From Rhabdochlamydiaceae bacterium (GTDB lineage Bacteria > Chlamydiota > Chlamydiia > Chlamydiales > Rhabdochlamydiaceae): 64,000 nucleotides of DNA. The notes beneath the pieces are model-generated. The model had not been told where the DNA came from and did not search any database. It worked only from the letters and a program-made list of their open reading frames with translations. The stretch spans positions 28,458 through 92,457 of the forward strand of contig JAIELY010000003.1 in assembly GCA_019752555.1 (NCBI GenBank). Direction: 5' to 3'. Numbering within the stretch: position 1 is the first letter of the stretch; every line of letters starts with the position of its first letter. This document shows positions 52,337 through 61,901 of this stretch, piece by piece. The position numbers were made by a program, and so were the translations under genes.

Positions 52337-53335
52337 ATGATCCGCTCATTGTCTTTTGCGATTTTTCTTTTCGTTCATCTGTTTGCTGGTGCGCTCGATT
52401 TCGATGTCGTGGTTGTTGGGACAAGCCCGATTTCGCTTCTGGAAGCCCTTTATCAACACCATACAGGTAAGAAGGTGCTTATTCTCGAGGCAGCGTCTGA
52501 ATGCGGAGGGGCCTGGAAAAGCATTTCTGTCTGCGGAGTAAAGCATGCTGATCTTGGCTGTCATCAGCTCGGCAGCGACACTCGGATGATCCGCTTTTTA
52601 AAAGAGACTGTAGGCTGTGAGATCATTGCCATGGACCACCCCGATAAGCCCCCCATCCCATCCAATTTAGGGGTCAATGGGTTTTACTTTGTTAATGGCT
52701 GTTATGAAATGATTCGCAATATAGAAAAAATGATCCGCCAAACAGATATGGTGCTTCTACTCAATCATCCACTCGAGAGTGTCTACATCGATCCTCTCGA
52801 ACCTCAGGCCATTGTCAGCACTCGCGGATTGAGGTACTCGACCCGAAAGGTCATCGTTACCCCTTGCAGTGAAATCAAACTAGAAAACCACCCTACCCTA
52901 CCCTTAGACCGGCAGACGACATCCAAAGGCAAATACTATCACCTATACATGCTGATCCAAGATGCCACAGCGCCCCGCTTTTCCTATCTCACGGGAAGAG
53001 GAGAAGGGGTCTCGCGTATGATGAACCTCACCCACTTTGTCGATTTGGATAACAGTGGGAACCAGCTGATCGTTTTACAATTGCATGGAGAGAGATACTT
53101 CAACGATGCACATAAGTACATGGATCACTTAAAAAAACAACAGCTCATAGAGGAAACAGCTACGTTGATTCAAGCTGAGAGCCACATTTATGAACAACCC
53201 TATTATAATCAATCCTTAGTGACCCAAATGCCCAATGGGCTGCAAGTCTTTGAACTTCTTCAGACAGGAGCAATCGCCTCTATGGGAAGCTACATCTCCA
53301 AATGGGAACAGGCAATCGCCCCCTTAACAGAATAG
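52337..53335 (+). CDS. Exported FAD-binding protein, Rab GDI/amine oxidase-like
   Basis: 332 residues with a signal peptide (MIRSLSFAIFLFVHLFAGA). The mature N-terminus FDVVVVGTSPISLLEALYQ, followed by KKVLILEAASECGGAWKS, is a dinucleotide-binding fold with a broken Gly-x-Gly-x-x-Gly, resembling the Rab GDI/REP and amine-oxidase families (the GG then W). The middle (HLYMLIQDATAPRFSYLTGRGEG) and end (PNGLQVFELLQTGAIAS) have no assigned motif. Likely secreted and co-transcribed with the preceding UPRT-like gene. Whether it keeps FAD or acts as a GTPase-binding chaperone is unknown. Confidence 0.7.
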   Translation: MIRSLSFAIFLFVHLFAGALDFDVVVVGTSPISLLEALYQHHTGKKVLILEAASECGGAWKSISVCGVKHADLGCHQLGSDTRMIRFLKETVGCEIIAMDHPDKPPIPSNLGVNGFYFVNGCYEMIRNIEKMIRQTDMVLLLNHPLESVYIDPLEPQAIVSTRGLRYSTRKVIVTPCSEIKLENHPTLPLDRQTTSKGKYYHLYMLIQDATAPRFSYLTGRGEGVSRMMNLTHFVDLDNSGNQLIVLQLHGERYFNDAHKYMDHLKKQQLIEETATLIQAESHIYEQPYYNQSLVTQMPNGLQVFELLQTGAIASMGSYISKWEQAIAPLTE

Positions 53336-53352
53336 TGGGCTTTCCTTGAAAT

Positions 53353-53381
53353 AGGGCAGGATAGCAACGCTATCTTGCCCT
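53353..53381. terminator. Hairpin between convergent genes at 53.4 kb
   Basis: AGGGCAGGATAGC (53353-53365) pairs with GCTATCTTGCCCT (53369-53381), 13 pairs with one G:T wobble and a 3-base loop. No T-run, so it may act in a bidirectional fashion or be an RNA structure. Confidence 0.55.
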
Positions 53382-53391
53382 GATAATGGCA

Positions 53392-53709
53392 TCAAGCCAC
53401 TTTTCTTGACTTTTCAGAAAACATCGAGCGAACCTGATAAAACTGACGGTGGGGCTTTTCCTCGCAATAGCGCATCAGCTCTTTTTCTTTAGCATCCCAA
53501 TGCGACTGGAATTTGCGGGCTTCTTCAATGTTATTCCAACAGCCGATGCCGATAATGTCGGTGGAGTGCTTGCCATTTTGCCAGAATTCGATGCCATGGC
53601 ATCCATACTCTTGCGCCTTTTTAATGAGCTCGTTCTCCAGGAATTTCATTCCCTGTTCTTCCATTCCTTTTTTAAACTTATAATGGACAATCGCGCGAAA
53701 GCTAGACAT
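53392..53709 (-). CDS. Dimeric alpha-beta barrel (ABM-like) protein
   Basis: 105 residues. Alternating FRAIVHYKFKKGMEEQGMKF and IIGIGCWNNIEEARKFQSHW fit the ferredoxin-like fold of antibiotic-biosynthesis-monooxygenase-like (ABM) proteins, which form dimers. Role in a catabolic or quinone context cannot be told. RBS AGGGGGAG. Confidence 0.6.
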   Translation of the reverse strand: MSSFRAIVHYKFKKGMEEQGMKFLENELIKKAQEYGCHGIEFWQNGKHSTDIIGIGCWNNIEEARKFQSHWDAKEKELMRYCEEKPHRQFYQVRSMFSEKSRKVA

Positions 53710-53802
53710 ATCTCCCCCTTAGGTTTTCCTTATAACTTTTATTATCTATAATTACAAAGATAGTTTCAACTTAATTTTAACATGAAAACAAATTAAAACT
53801 AA

Positions 53803-54645
53803 CTAGAGATTTACAAGCTTAGAAAAGGAATGGGGAAATGCGACCTCGAATGTCATCTGCTTCTTTGTGATCGGATGTTTAAACGAGATCTTCTGAGAAT
53901 GTAGAGCCATCCTCTTGATCGGATTGCATTTAGAGCCATATTTCTTGTCTCCTACAATCGGAATACCAGCGTCCTGGCAATGCACACGGATCTGGTTCTT
54001 CCTTCCCGTTTCCAAATGGAACCGGATCAGAGCAAAACGGCGGTTTTGAGCTTCTAGCTCATAGTGCGTGACGGCAAGTTTTCCCTCATTTTCCCAAGGG
54101 GTGCTGCGCACATAATAGGCCTCGTCTTCTTTGAGATAACTTTTCCAGGTTCCTTGCTTGTTTGCGACTTTTCCCTCGACAACAGCATAGTAGATCTTTT
54201 CGATCAGCCTCTGTTCAAACTGCTCTTTAAAGTAGTCTCGACTCGCCTCGGAATAGGCAAAAAGCATCACACCGGAGGTCTCTCTATCCAACCGATGAAC
54301 GGGAAAAACGCGCTGTCCTTGAAAATGACGTTTAAGCAGGTCGTGAGCACTCGGATTTGTCGGAGAATCGGTCGCGACACTGAGGAGCCCCTCTGGCTTT
54401 TCAATCACAACTAGATGTTCATCTTCAAAGAGAATTTTGATCCCCCCTCGGATAAAATGAACCCGCGGCCCCACCTTGACCTCTTGTCCGGGCTTGATCA
54501 TGAGTTTTGCCCGAGCAACCACCTTTCCATCCACACAAACCCTCCCTTTTTCAATCCAAGAGCGCAGTGTGCTCATAGAGCTATCAGGAGAGAGCTCCTT
54601 TAGCAAAGTCAACAGGTCGGTTTCTTGAGAGGCTTTAGCTTGCAT
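53803..54645 (-). CDS. RluA-family rRNA pseudouridine synthase
   Basis: 280 residues. N-terminal S4 RNA-binding domain (LRSWIEKGRVCVDGKVV). Catalytic domain with KPEGLLSV, the catalytic HRLDRETSGVMLFA (Asp in RLD) and RKNQIRVHCQDAGIPIVGDKKYG. Isomerises uridine to pseudouridine in 23S rRNA (RluC/RluD-like). The exact position is not evident. Convergent with the FAD gene's small neighbour; monocistronic. Confidence 0.9.
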   Translation of the reverse strand: MQAKASQETDLLTLLKELSPDSSMSTLRSWIEKGRVCVDGKVVARAKLMIKPGQEVKVGPRVHFIRGGIKILFEDEHLVVIEKPEGLLSVATDSPTNPSAHDLLKRHFQGQRVFPVHRLDRETSGVMLFAYSEASRDYFKEQFEQRLIEKIYYAVVEGKVANKQGTWKSYLKEDEAYYVRSTPWENEGKLAVTHYELEAQNRRFALIRFHLETGRKNQIRVHCQDAGIPIVGDKKYGSKCNPIKRMALHSQKISFKHPITKKQMTFEVAFPHSFSKLVNL

Positions 54646-54806
54646 AGATTTCCTTGAAGTTGTCCATATAGAATACCTACTTTGACACTAAAAAAACACA
54701 GATTTTATCCCACTTACTATTAATTACTTACATTTTAATAAAAACTTCTTGTCCCTCAAATGCCGATCCGTTATACATACCGCTTTCCCAACAACAGAGG
54801 TGAAGG

Positions 54807-55439
54807 ATGAATTCGACAAAAGAAAAAGTAAGTTACTGCATTGGTCTTCAGACAGGCAAAAATTTGCAACAACAGTTTTCCGACATGTGCTTCACAAGCC
54901 TCATGGACGGGATCACCGATGCGCTCAACAACACGGAAGCGAAGCTCCCGAATGAGGAGATCCACTCGATCCTGGTCGCTTTAAAAAATCAAATCGAAAC
55001 TCAGCAGAAGCAATTCATTGCTAAAGTGGCAGATGAGAATAAAAAGCGCAGCGAAGCTTTTTTGGCTGCCAACAAGGAAAAACCCGAGGTCCAGACCTTA
55101 TCTAGTGGCCTACAATATAAAGTGCTTCAAAAAGGAGAAGAAGGCCCGAGCCCAACACCTCTCGATGCTGTTAAAATCCATTACCGCGGCAGTTTTATCG
55201 ACGGCAGAGTTTTCGATAGTTCGTATCAGCGCGGACAACCTGTCGTCTTCCCGCTTAACCGCGTGATTGCAGGCTGGTCGGAAGCGCTCCAGCTGATGAG
55301 TGTCGGCTCAAAATGGGAGGTCTATATCCCCTCTTATCTCGCCTACGGTGAACATGGCTTTGGCCAGGAAATCGGCCCGAACACAGCGCTCGTCTTCGAA
55401 ATCGAGCTGCTTGGCATCAACGTTCCTGTTGAGGCTTAA
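54807..55439 (+). CDS. mip: FKBP-type peptidyl-prolyl isomerase, Mip-like
   Basis: 210 residues: helical N-terminal dimerisation part (FSDMCFTSLMDGITDALNN), long helix (LKNQIETQQKQFIAKVADE), then FKBP domain (VKIHYRGSFIDGRVFDSSYQ, VIAGWSEALQLMSVG, IPSYLAYGEHG). No signal peptide is present, unlike Legionella Mip and C. trachomatis Mip, so it may be cytoplasmic (FklB-like). RBS GAGGTGAAGG; a strong terminator follows. Catalytic aromatic residues (Tyr, Phe, Asp) are kept. Confidence 0.88.
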   Translation: MNSTKEKVSYCIGLQTGKNLQQQFSDMCFTSLMDGITDALNNTEAKLPNEEIHSILVALKNQIETQQKQFIAKVADENKKRSEAFLAANKEKPEVQTLSSGLQYKVLQKGEEGPSPTPLDAVKIHYRGSFIDGRVFDSSYQRGQPVVFPLNRVIAGWSEALQLMSVGSKWEVYIPSYLAYGEHGFGQEIGPNTALVFEIELLGINVPVEA

Positions 55440-55450
55440 AAAGAACTTAA

Positions 55451-55473
55451 GGGGGCCTGAAATGCCCCCTTTT
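55451..55473 (+). terminator. Rho-independent terminator of mip
   Basis: GGGGGC (55451-55456) and GCCCCC (55464-55469) with a 7-base loop, followed by TTTT. Confidence 0.88.
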
Positions 55474-55478
55474 CAAAT

Positions 55479-56240
55479 TTAAAGATAACCTTTTTCATCC
55501 AATAATTTTTGGAATCTAATTACCGATCTTTCAAATCGATTCACTATCGCTTCTTGGGATTTAATAAATTTATCGAAATTCGCTTGCTGAGAGTTAAATG
55601 TGAATAAAATTTCGTCAAATTGTTTGTCCGCTTTGCTTATTGTTTGCCCCCGGCCAAGCTTTTCACGTATTTGACATAATTTCACTAAACATTCATTACA
55701 ATCCAACCCTTCAAAATTCTCCTTGAGCTGTTGATTAAAAGCTAAGCCTTGAGCACCTAAACGTTTGATCAGCTCATTAAACTTATCTATGATCTTACGA
55801 TCATCCCTAGAAAACTTAAGCGTCCCGTTAGATTCGCGTTTATTCATAGCCGACATCATTGAAATTGCATCTCGATGTTTCAGGGTTAATGCGGTATACA
55901 ATGAGGGCCATCTGTTTACTAATTCCAGATATCTATGTTCATTCTCTCTTTTCACTTGAAGAATGCCTAATCGCAGACCTTCGCATTTAGATTGTTTCTT
56001 CTCAGAGTGCCGTAGTGTTTTGATGTTCTCTAGAACCTTGGAAATGGCAGCGCGTTTCTCTTGGGAAAGAAGAGAAGAAGTTTCAGAAAGTAGCGCTCTT
56101 CCTTCTTCTTTGCATTTCCGATAGGCCTTAGTGCGATTGGGATCCATCGAGCCATCGAATCTAGACTCATCATACAAACTTTTATAACTGGAATAATATT
56201 GAGAAAAATTCGCAAGACTCAATTCTGTTCCTGAAGCCAT
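55479..56240 (-). CDS. Helical hypothetical protein, effector-like
   Basis: 253 residues, charged and alpha-helical throughout (LSQEKRAAISKVLENIKTLRH; RDDRKIIDKFNELIKRLG). The N-terminus MASGTELSLANFSQYYSSY is Ser/Tyr-rich; no signal peptide or membrane helix. RBS AGGAGA. The overall outline (Ser-rich head, helical body, ~250 residues) resembles the 50572-51324 protein, but I see no convincing sequence identity. AT-rich leader. Function unknown. Confidence 0.65.
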   Translation of the reverse strand: MASGTELSLANFSQYYSSYKSLYDESRFDGSMDPNRTKAYRKCKEEGRALLSETSSLLSQEKRAAISKVLENIKTLRHSEKKQSKCEGLRLGILQVKRENEHRYLELVNRWPSLYTALTLKHRDAISMMSAMNKRESNGTLKFSRDDRKIIDKFNELIKRLGAQGLAFNQQLKENFEGLDCNECLVKLCQIREKLGRGQTISKADKQFDEILFTFNSQQANFDKFIKSQEAIVNRFERSVIRFQKLLDEKGYL

Positions 56241-56376
56241 ATTATGCTCTCCTGAAAATTATCTTATTTTTATAATATACTATAATTAACCAAGAGTTAA
56301 AACACAACTAAAAAAAAGTAAAAATCAAATTAAAAACTAATAACACTTAAATATTTGCAAACGTCAAATAAATTGA

Positions 56377-57057
56377 CTACAAAACTTTCGGCGCATCCCG
56401 CTTCTTCCAATAATCTTCTCCGTAGTCATAAGCGAGCTGAGTGCCTGCAGCAATGTCTTGTGTCGCATAGAGAATAATGTGCATGACACCATCGCATAAC
56501 ACTGAGGAACTCTCGAGGTTTGGCCTGCTGCTGTGATTGATAAAACGGGTATGGTTCCCCTGCCTTTCTGCATCAATAAGATAAGGGGAGTTAAAACTTC
56601 CTGAAACAAACGTGTAGTCAAAACAGTAGTTATTCTTAATCTTCTTAACCCACCGCTGCTTGCAGACAAGCCCCGTGTACTCCCCCAAAAAAGCATAGCG
56701 CGGAAAATCTCGATTGGCAATGACCCCATATCCGATCCTTTCATCGATCCAAGCAATTGTGACATCAGGAACAAATCCTTGCCTGAGTTCTAGAGAATAG
56801 TAGCTCCCCAGCCATTTTTGCCTTGGATCCAGTGGCGCGGCGGCAGCTTTCTTCCGGCAGCCTTCAAGCGTTTTTGGGGTCTCAAATTGCAGATGGGAGA
56901 AAAAAGCAACCCCCATGGCTTCTTGGAATTGCTCTACGGTGTAAACGATGGGCTCTTTGGCATTGCAATGAAGAACTTTAAGAAATAAATTCACAAAAAT
57001 GAGGCAACGTTTTAGATTTTTTCTCTGTATTTTAGCTGAAATAGAAAAAAGACGCAA
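56377..57057 (-). CDS. SET-domain protein lysine methyltransferase, NUE-like
   Basis: 226 residues if the TTG at 57057 is used; a GTG at 56994 would give a shorter head. SET motifs are complete: GYGVIANRDFPRYAFLGEYTG, GNHTRFINHSSRPNLE and AAGTQLAYDYGEDYW. The protein is close in size to C. trachomatis NUE (CT737), a type III effector that methylates host histones. The first ~30 residues are hydrophobic and basic (KRCLIFVNLFLKVLHC), which could be a signal or an artefact of the start. Divergent to the 57069 gene with overlapping leaders. Confidence 0.88.
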   Translation of the reverse strand: MRLFSISAKIQRKNLKRCLIFVNLFLKVLHCNAKEPIVYTVEQFQEAMGVAFFSHLQFETPKTLEGCRKKAAAAPLDPRQKWLGSYYSLELRQGFVPDVTIAWIDERIGYGVIANRDFPRYAFLGEYTGLVCKQRWVKKIKNNYCFDYTFVSGSFNSPYLIDAERQGNHTRFINHSSRPNLESSSVLCDGVMHIILYATQDIAAGTQLAYDYGEDYWKKRDAPKVL

Positions 57058-57068
57058 AGGAGAGCCTT

Positions 57069-57467
57069 ATGTCCACCCCTCTTTCCGATCCACAGCCAAG
57101 AATCCTTCCTTCATTCAGAGAAGCACTAAACACCTATAAAGATGAAGCCTGCTATAGCGCGCTTATCGGAGGAGCGCTCACCTTGTTTGCTCCCGTCTAT
57201 GGCGCGATGTGGGGAGCTTACAAAGTCGCTAGCATCGTCACTTCTGCTCTTGTGGACACATTGGAAGTGTCCAGTTCAAACACCCTGTTCGACCGTGTCG
57301 CAAAAGTAGCGCTTGCTGCGTTTGCAGGGGCGATCGGCTCGCTGACTATTGCAACACTTTTAGGATTAAGCTGTCCCATTCACAAATTTGTACAGATCAA
57401 CACATGGTTTAGCTTAACAACGCTGTTCGACGAATTTATTCTAAGGAGTGTTCCCCCCTCCGATTAA
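57069..57467 (+). CDS. Small hydrophobic protein
   Basis: 132 residues with hydrophobic segments ~38-60 (GGALTLFAPVYGAMWGAYKV) and ~75-100 (VALAAFAGAIGSLTIATLLG). Good AAAGGAG ribosome site, starts 11 bases from the divergent SET gene start. The bilobed hydrophobic pattern is like Inc-type membrane proteins. Ends 27 bases inside the convergent glpF. No family recognised. Confidence 0.65.
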   Translation: MSTPLSDPQPRILPSFREALNTYKDEACYSALIGGALTLFAPVYGAMWGAYKVASIVTSALVDTLEVSSSNTLFDRVAKVALAAFAGAIGSLTIATLLGLSCPIHKFVQINTWFSLTTLFDEFILRSVPPSD

Positions 57468-58190
57468 AGGGAGCATATTGACGATAAAGCGCAGATAGAT
57501 CCACGTGCCAAGACACGCTCCGGCAAGGGGCGCTACCACAGGTACCCACGCATATCCCCATTCCGAGGGTCCCTTGCCGGCAATGGGCAAAAGGGCATGA
57601 GCGATTCGAGGTCCCAAATCGCGCGCAGGATTGATTGCATACCCTGTAGGACCTCCCAGTGAAAGACCAATGCTGAATACCAAAATTCCGATTGCATAGG
57701 GTCCAAAACCATTTGACACCCCATTATGCACATTGATAATTCCCAGCACACCAAGGAGGAGCACCGCTGTGCCGATCATCTCCGTAACAAAGTTCCACCC
57801 CGTTGCGCGAATTGCTGGATTGGTGCAGAAGCAAAGCAGTTTTTGGTTCGCATCATTAGTGGGTTTCCAATGGGAGTAATAAGCGAGATACACCAGTAGC
57901 GATCCTGCAATAGCTCCTAGCATTTGTCCGCTGATGTAATAGGGAACTAAATGCCATGGACTTATTTTTGCAAGCGTAAGGCCCAGTGTAATCGCCGGAT
58001 TTAAGTGCCCGCCGCTAATCCACCCTGTCACATAAACTGCGACAACGACAGCAAAGCCCCACCCGGCGCTGATCACCATCCATCCCGAATGAAAGCCTTT
58101 TGAACGGGTCAGCAACACGTTGGCGACCACCCCATTTCCTAGTAAAATTAACAGCAGCGTTCCGATAAATTCTGCAACAAATATGGTCAT
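57441..58190 (-). CDS. glpF: Glycerol facilitator (aquaglyceroporin)
   Basis: 249 residues from the ATG at 58190 behind GGAGTG; the frame extends 18 codons upstream. Six membrane helices with both NPA boxes: GGHLNPAITLG and AINPARDLGPR. The Asp after the second box (NPARD) marks glycerol facilitators rather than water channels. It lies divergent to glpK-glpD, so glycerol uptake and use are coregulated. Substrate is glycerol by family and context. Confidence 0.93.
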   Translation of the reverse strand: MTIFVAEFIGTLLLILLGNGVVANVLLTRSKGFHSGWMVISAGWGFAVVVAVYVTGWISGGHLNPAITLGLTLAKISPWHLVPYYISGQMLGAIAGSLLVYLAYYSHWKPTNDANQKLLCFCTNPAIRATGWNFVTEMIGTAVLLLGVLGIINVHNGVSNGFGPYAIGILVFSIGLSLGGPTGYAINPARDLGPRIAHALLPIAGKGPSEWGYAWVPVVAPLAGACLGTWIYLRFIVNMLPLIGGGNTP

Positions 58191-58204
58191 AGAGCACTCC
58201 ATTC

Positions 58205-58228
58205 TTTTTGTTTTTACTGAAACAAAAA
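58205..58228. promoter_or_regulatory. Inverted repeat between glpF and glpK
   Basis: TTTTTGTTT (58205-58213) and AAACAAAAA (58220-58228) are perfect inverted 9-mers with a 6-base gap. It lies in the 83-base divergent control region and could be an operator for a GlpR-like regulator. Confidence 0.45.
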
Positions 58229-58273
58229 AATGAAATGCTTGCAATAATTTTCCCTGAATTGGAAATTGAAATT

Positions 58274-59770
58274 ATGAAATACATCCTTTCTTTAGATCAA
58301 GGTACGACAAGCTCGCGTGCGATGCTGATCGACCACGAAGGACATGTCAAGGGGATCGCTCAAAAAGAGTTCCGCCAACATTTCCCATCCCCTGGATGGG
58401 TCGAACATGATCCGATGGAAATCTGGTCCACGCAAGCCTCTGTTGCGACAGAAGTTCTTGTGCGCTCTGGCATTACACCGGCGCAAATCGCTGCAATTGG
58501 GATCACCAATCAAAGAGAAACCACAATTATCTGGGACAAACAAACAGGCATGCCAATAGCTCCTGCCATCGTCTGGCAAGACCGCCGCACCACCGAATAT
58601 TGCCAACGTTTAAAAGACAAAGGGCTAGAGCCTCTTTTTAAACAGAAAACAGGGCTATTGCTTGACCCCTATTTCTCTGGAACTAAAATCCACTGGATTC
58701 TTAACCATATCCCAGGCTCTCAAGAAATGGCACAGCAGGGAAAGCTTGCCTTTGGAACTGTTGACAGCTGGCTGATTTGGAAACTCACCGATGGCAAACT
58801 CCACATCACCGATATGAGCAACGCCTCGCGCACGCTGCTATTTAACCTTCATACCTGCAGCTGGGATGAGGAACTCCTCGACATTTTACAGATTCCCCGC
58901 TCGCTACTACCAGAGGTTAGAAGTTCAAGTGAAGTCTATGGCAACACAAGCCATAGCCTTTTTTCCCTGCCTATTCCGATTAGTGGAATCGCAGGCGATC
59001 AGCAAGCCGCCCTCTTTGGACAGGCTTGTTTTAAATCAGGCATGGCCAAAACCACCTACGGCACTGGGTGTTTTATGCTCATGAACACAGGAAATAAACC
59101 AGTTCTCTCAAAAAACAACCTTCTTACGACCATCGCCTATCAAATCAATGGCCAAGTCGAATATGCCCTTGAAGGGAGTGTTTTTATCGGAGGTGCTGTT
59201 GTTCAGTGGCTGCGAGATAACTTAAATCTCTTTAAAAAATCAGCCGATATTGAAAAGCTAGCTCAAAGTGTTCCCGATAGCGGCGGCGTGTATTTCGTTC
59301 CGGCCTTTACAGGTCTTGGGGCTCCCCACTGGGATCCATATACCCGAGGAACCCTCCTAGGGATCACACGGGGCACGCAAGCGGCGCACATTGCCCGTGC
59401 AGCTCTTGAAGGGATCGCCTTCCAAGTCACAGACGTGCTCCACGCAATGCAAAACGATGCTCAAATCAATATTCAAGAGCTGCGTGTCGATGGGGGTGCT
59501 GTAAGAGATAATCTCCTCATGCAATTTCAAGCTGATCTTCTCGGCGTGCCTACAATAAGACCTCAGATGACAGAACTCACAGCACTTGGCGCCGCCTTCT
59601 TAGCAGGCCTTGCAGTAGATTTTTGGAAGAATCAAGAGGAGATCGCAAGATATTGGAAAGAAGATCGCACCTTTATCCCGTCAATGGATCCCGATTCCCG
59701 CCGCACACTGCGTTCTAACTGGGATCGAGCGATTGCCTGCGCTAAATTATGGGGAGGCAAATCCACATGA
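58274..59770 (+). CDS. glpK: Glycerol kinase
   Basis: 498 residues from the ATG at 58274 (an upstream frame to 58208 adds non-homologous residues). FGGY family: [80 protein letters not shown]-like [10 protein letters not shown] and [20 protein letters not shown]. Phosphorylates glycerol with ATP. Overlaps glpD by 4 bases (ATGA). Confidence 0.96.
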   Translation: MKYILSLDQGTTSSRAMLIDHEGHVKGIAQKEFRQHFPSPGWVEHDPMEIWSTQASVATEVLVRSGITPAQIAAIGITNQRETTIIWDKQTGMPIAPAIVWQDRRTTEYCQRLKDKGLEPLFKQKTGLLLDPYFSGTKIHWILNHIPGSQEMAQQGKLAFGTVDSWLIWKLTDGKLHITDMSNASRTLLFNLHTCSWDEELLDILQIPRSLLPEVRSSSEVYGNTSHSLFSLPIPISGIAGDQQAALFGQACFKSGMAKTTYGTGCFMLMNTGNKPVLSKNNLLTTIAYQINGQVEYALEGSVFIGGAVVQWLRDNLNLFKKSADIEKLAQSVPDSGGVYFVPAFTGLGAPHWDPYTRGTLLGITRGTQAAHIARAALEGIAFQVTDVLHAMQNDAQINIQELRVDGGAVRDNLLMQFQADLLGVPTIRPQMTELTALGAAFLAGLAVDFWKNQEEIARYWKEDRTFIPSMDPDSRRTLRSNWDRAIACAKLWGGKST

Positions 59771-61317
59771 ACCGCGAACAGATGCTGCAGAACATAAAAA
59801 AATCGCCCGATCAATGGGACGTGATCATCATCGGAGGCGGCGCCACAGGTCTTGGATGCGCAGTCGATGCCGCCTCGCGCGGCTACCGCACTTTACTTTT
59901 AGAACAAGCCGACTTTGCAAAAGGCACTTCCAGCAGGAGCACAAAACTCATCCACGGAGGATTGCGCTATCTTCAACAAGGCAATATCGCCCTTGTGACA
60001 GAAGCCCTTAAAGAGCGCGGCCTTCTTTGTCAAAATGCCCCCCATTTGATCCATCACCTCCCCTTTCTTGTTCCCAATTATCACTGGTGGGAAGGCCCCT
60101 TTTATGGGATCGGACTAAAAATTTACGACGTTCTCGCTGGAAAACTCGGCATTGAAAAATCGCGCCATCTTTCCCGGCAAGCCACTCTGCGCGCCATTCC
60201 AACATTAGAGCGCAAAGGCCTGCGCGGGGGTGTGATCTATTACGACGGGCAATTTGATGATGCGCGTCTTGCCATCTGCCTTGCGCGGACTGCAGTCGAT
60301 CATGGAGCCACCGTTATCAATTACTTTAAAGTCTCTAGCCTTCTTAAAAAAAATGGTCTTTGCATCGGTGTGAGAGCTGAGGACAAGGAGACTAAAACAC
60401 GTTACCAACTTCATGCAAAAGTCATCATTAACGCCACTGGCGTTTTTTCTGATGAGATCCTTAGACTCGATGACCCAAAAGCAAAAAAAATCATCGCGCC
60501 AAGCCAAGGTGTTCATCTTGTGCTAGACAAATCCTTCATGCCCAGCAAAACTGCGATCATGGTTCCTCACACTTCAGACAATCGGGTTCTGTTCATGGTC
60601 CCTTGGCATGACAGAATTCTTCTGGGCACTACTGACACTCCAGTTTCTAAAACCTCTCTTGAACCCCGTCCTTTAAAACAAGAAATCGAATTCCTTCTCG
60701 AAAATGCAGCCGCCTACCTCACTAAAGATCCCACTCATGACGATGTGCTCAGCCTCTTTGCGGGTCTGCGCCCTCTCATCAAAACAGGAAAAGGAGATAA
60801 CACCGCAGTCCTCTCGCGTGATCACACCCTCTTCGTTTCTAAATCAGGCCTCATGACAATCGCAGGAGGCAAATGGACCACCTACCGCAAAATGGCAGAA
60901 GATGTGATCCATAAGGCAGCTCTTGTTGGCAATCTTCCCGAAAGAAACTGCATCACATCAACACTTCGCCTCCATGGATACGATCCTTCTATTAACCCCA
61001 CAGAACACTACAGCACCTACGGAACCGACATCAAAGAAATTAGATCAATCGCCCGTAAAGCCCACTCCCGAAAACTCCATCCCCATCTCCCCTACACAGA
61101 ATCTGAAATCCTCTTTGCAATCCGCCATGAAATGGCCCGCACAATCGAAGATCTCCTCTCTCGAAGAACCCGCAGCCTGCTTCTTAACGCAAAAGCTGCC
61201 ATAGCAATCGCGCCCCATGTTGCAAAAATCCTGGCTAAAGAGCTCAAAAAATCAGATCAATGGGCAAAAGAACAAACAAACGACTTTCTCAAAACAGCAA
61301 AACAGTACATCCTATGA
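59767..61317 (+). CDS. glpD: FAD-dependent glycerol-3-phosphate dehydrogenase
   Basis: 516 residues from the ATG at 59767 (ATGA overlap with glpK). N-terminal [23 protein letters not shown] is the FAD-binding fold, then [15 protein letters not shown], the family signature. Feeds electrons from G3P into the quinone pool at the inner membrane, giving DHAP. Length and motifs are normal. Overlaps the downstream phosphatase by 4 bases. Confidence 0.95.
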   Translation: MNREQMLQNIKKSPDQWDVIIIGGGATGLGCAVDAASRGYRTLLLEQADFAKGTSSRSTKLIHGGLRYLQQGNIALVTEALKERGLLCQNAPHLIHHLPFLVPNYHWWEGPFYGIGLKIYDVLAGKLGIEKSRHLSRQATLRAIPTLERKGLRGGVIYYDGQFDDARLAICLARTAVDHGATVINYFKVSSLLKKNGLCIGVRAEDKETKTRYQLHAKVIINATGVFSDEILRLDDPKAKKIIAPSQGVHLVLDKSFMPSKTAIMVPHTSDNRVLFMVPWHDRILLGTTDTPVSKTSLEPRPLKQEIEFLLENAAAYLTKDPTHDDVLSLFAGLRPLIKTGKGDNTAVLSRDHTLFVSKSGLMTIAGGKWTTYRKMAEDVIHKAALVGNLPERNCITSTLRLHGYDPSINPTEHYSTYGTDIKEIRSIARKAHSRKLHPHLPYTESEILFAIRHEMARTIEDLLSRRTRSLLLNAKAAIAIAPHVAKILAKELKKSDQWAKEQTNDFLKTAKQYIL

Positions 61318-61901
61318 ACTTCCTACGCAAAATTTATCTCATCCGCCATGGCGAGACGAGCTGGACCCTCTCGGGACAGCACACTGGCAAAACCGATCTC
61401 CCACTTACCCCAAAAGGGGAACAAGATGCACTTCTTCTCGGCAAACGTTTAAAAGGGCACACCTTTGAAAAAATCCTCACAAGTCCACTTAAAAGAGCAG
61501 AGCACACCTGTGAGCTTGCTGGCCTTGCAAAACATGTCTACAGAGATCCTGATCTTGTCGAATGGAACTACGGCGATTATGAGGGGCTTACCACACAAGA
61601 AATCCACAAGCGCTCTCCTAATTGGACCATTTTCGAAAGGGGCGCTCCAAACGGCGAGAGCTTAAGCGATGTCAGCGCGCGCGCGAACAAGATCCTTGCT
61701 AAAATCCACTCTATCCATGGAGACATCGCTCTCTTCTCACATGGCCATTTCCTAAGAATCCTTGCAGCCCGCTGGCTCAACCTTCCCGCTCAGGAAGGCA
61801 AGCACCTTCTGCTCTCTGCGTGTTCTCTTTCGATCCTCAGTTATGAAAGGCAAACGCCTGTCCTCGCACTCTGGAATGACACGAGTCATTTGCAATCTTA
61901 G
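61314..61901 (+). CDS. Histidine phosphatase (phosphoglycerate mutase-like)
   Basis: 195 residues from the ATG at 61314. YLIRHGETSWTLSGQHTGKTD, TSPLKRAEHTCELA, EWNYGDYEG and LFSHGHFLRILAARW are the RHG-type motifs with catalytic His and the second His. Small size and lack of the mutase-specific insert suggest a phosphatase of broad or sugar-phosphate specificity. Coupled to glpD, it could dephosphorylate a glycerol-pathway intermediate. Translationally coupled (ATGA). Confidence 0.88.
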   Translation: MNFLRKIYLIRHGETSWTLSGQHTGKTDLPLTPKGEQDALLLGKRLKGHTFEKILTSPLKRAEHTCELAGLAKHVYRDPDLVEWNYGDYEGLTTQEIHKRSPNWTIFERGAPNGESLSDVSARANKILAKIHSIHGDIALFSHGHFLRILAARWLNLPAQEGKHLLLSACSLSILSYERQTPVLALWNDTSHLQS

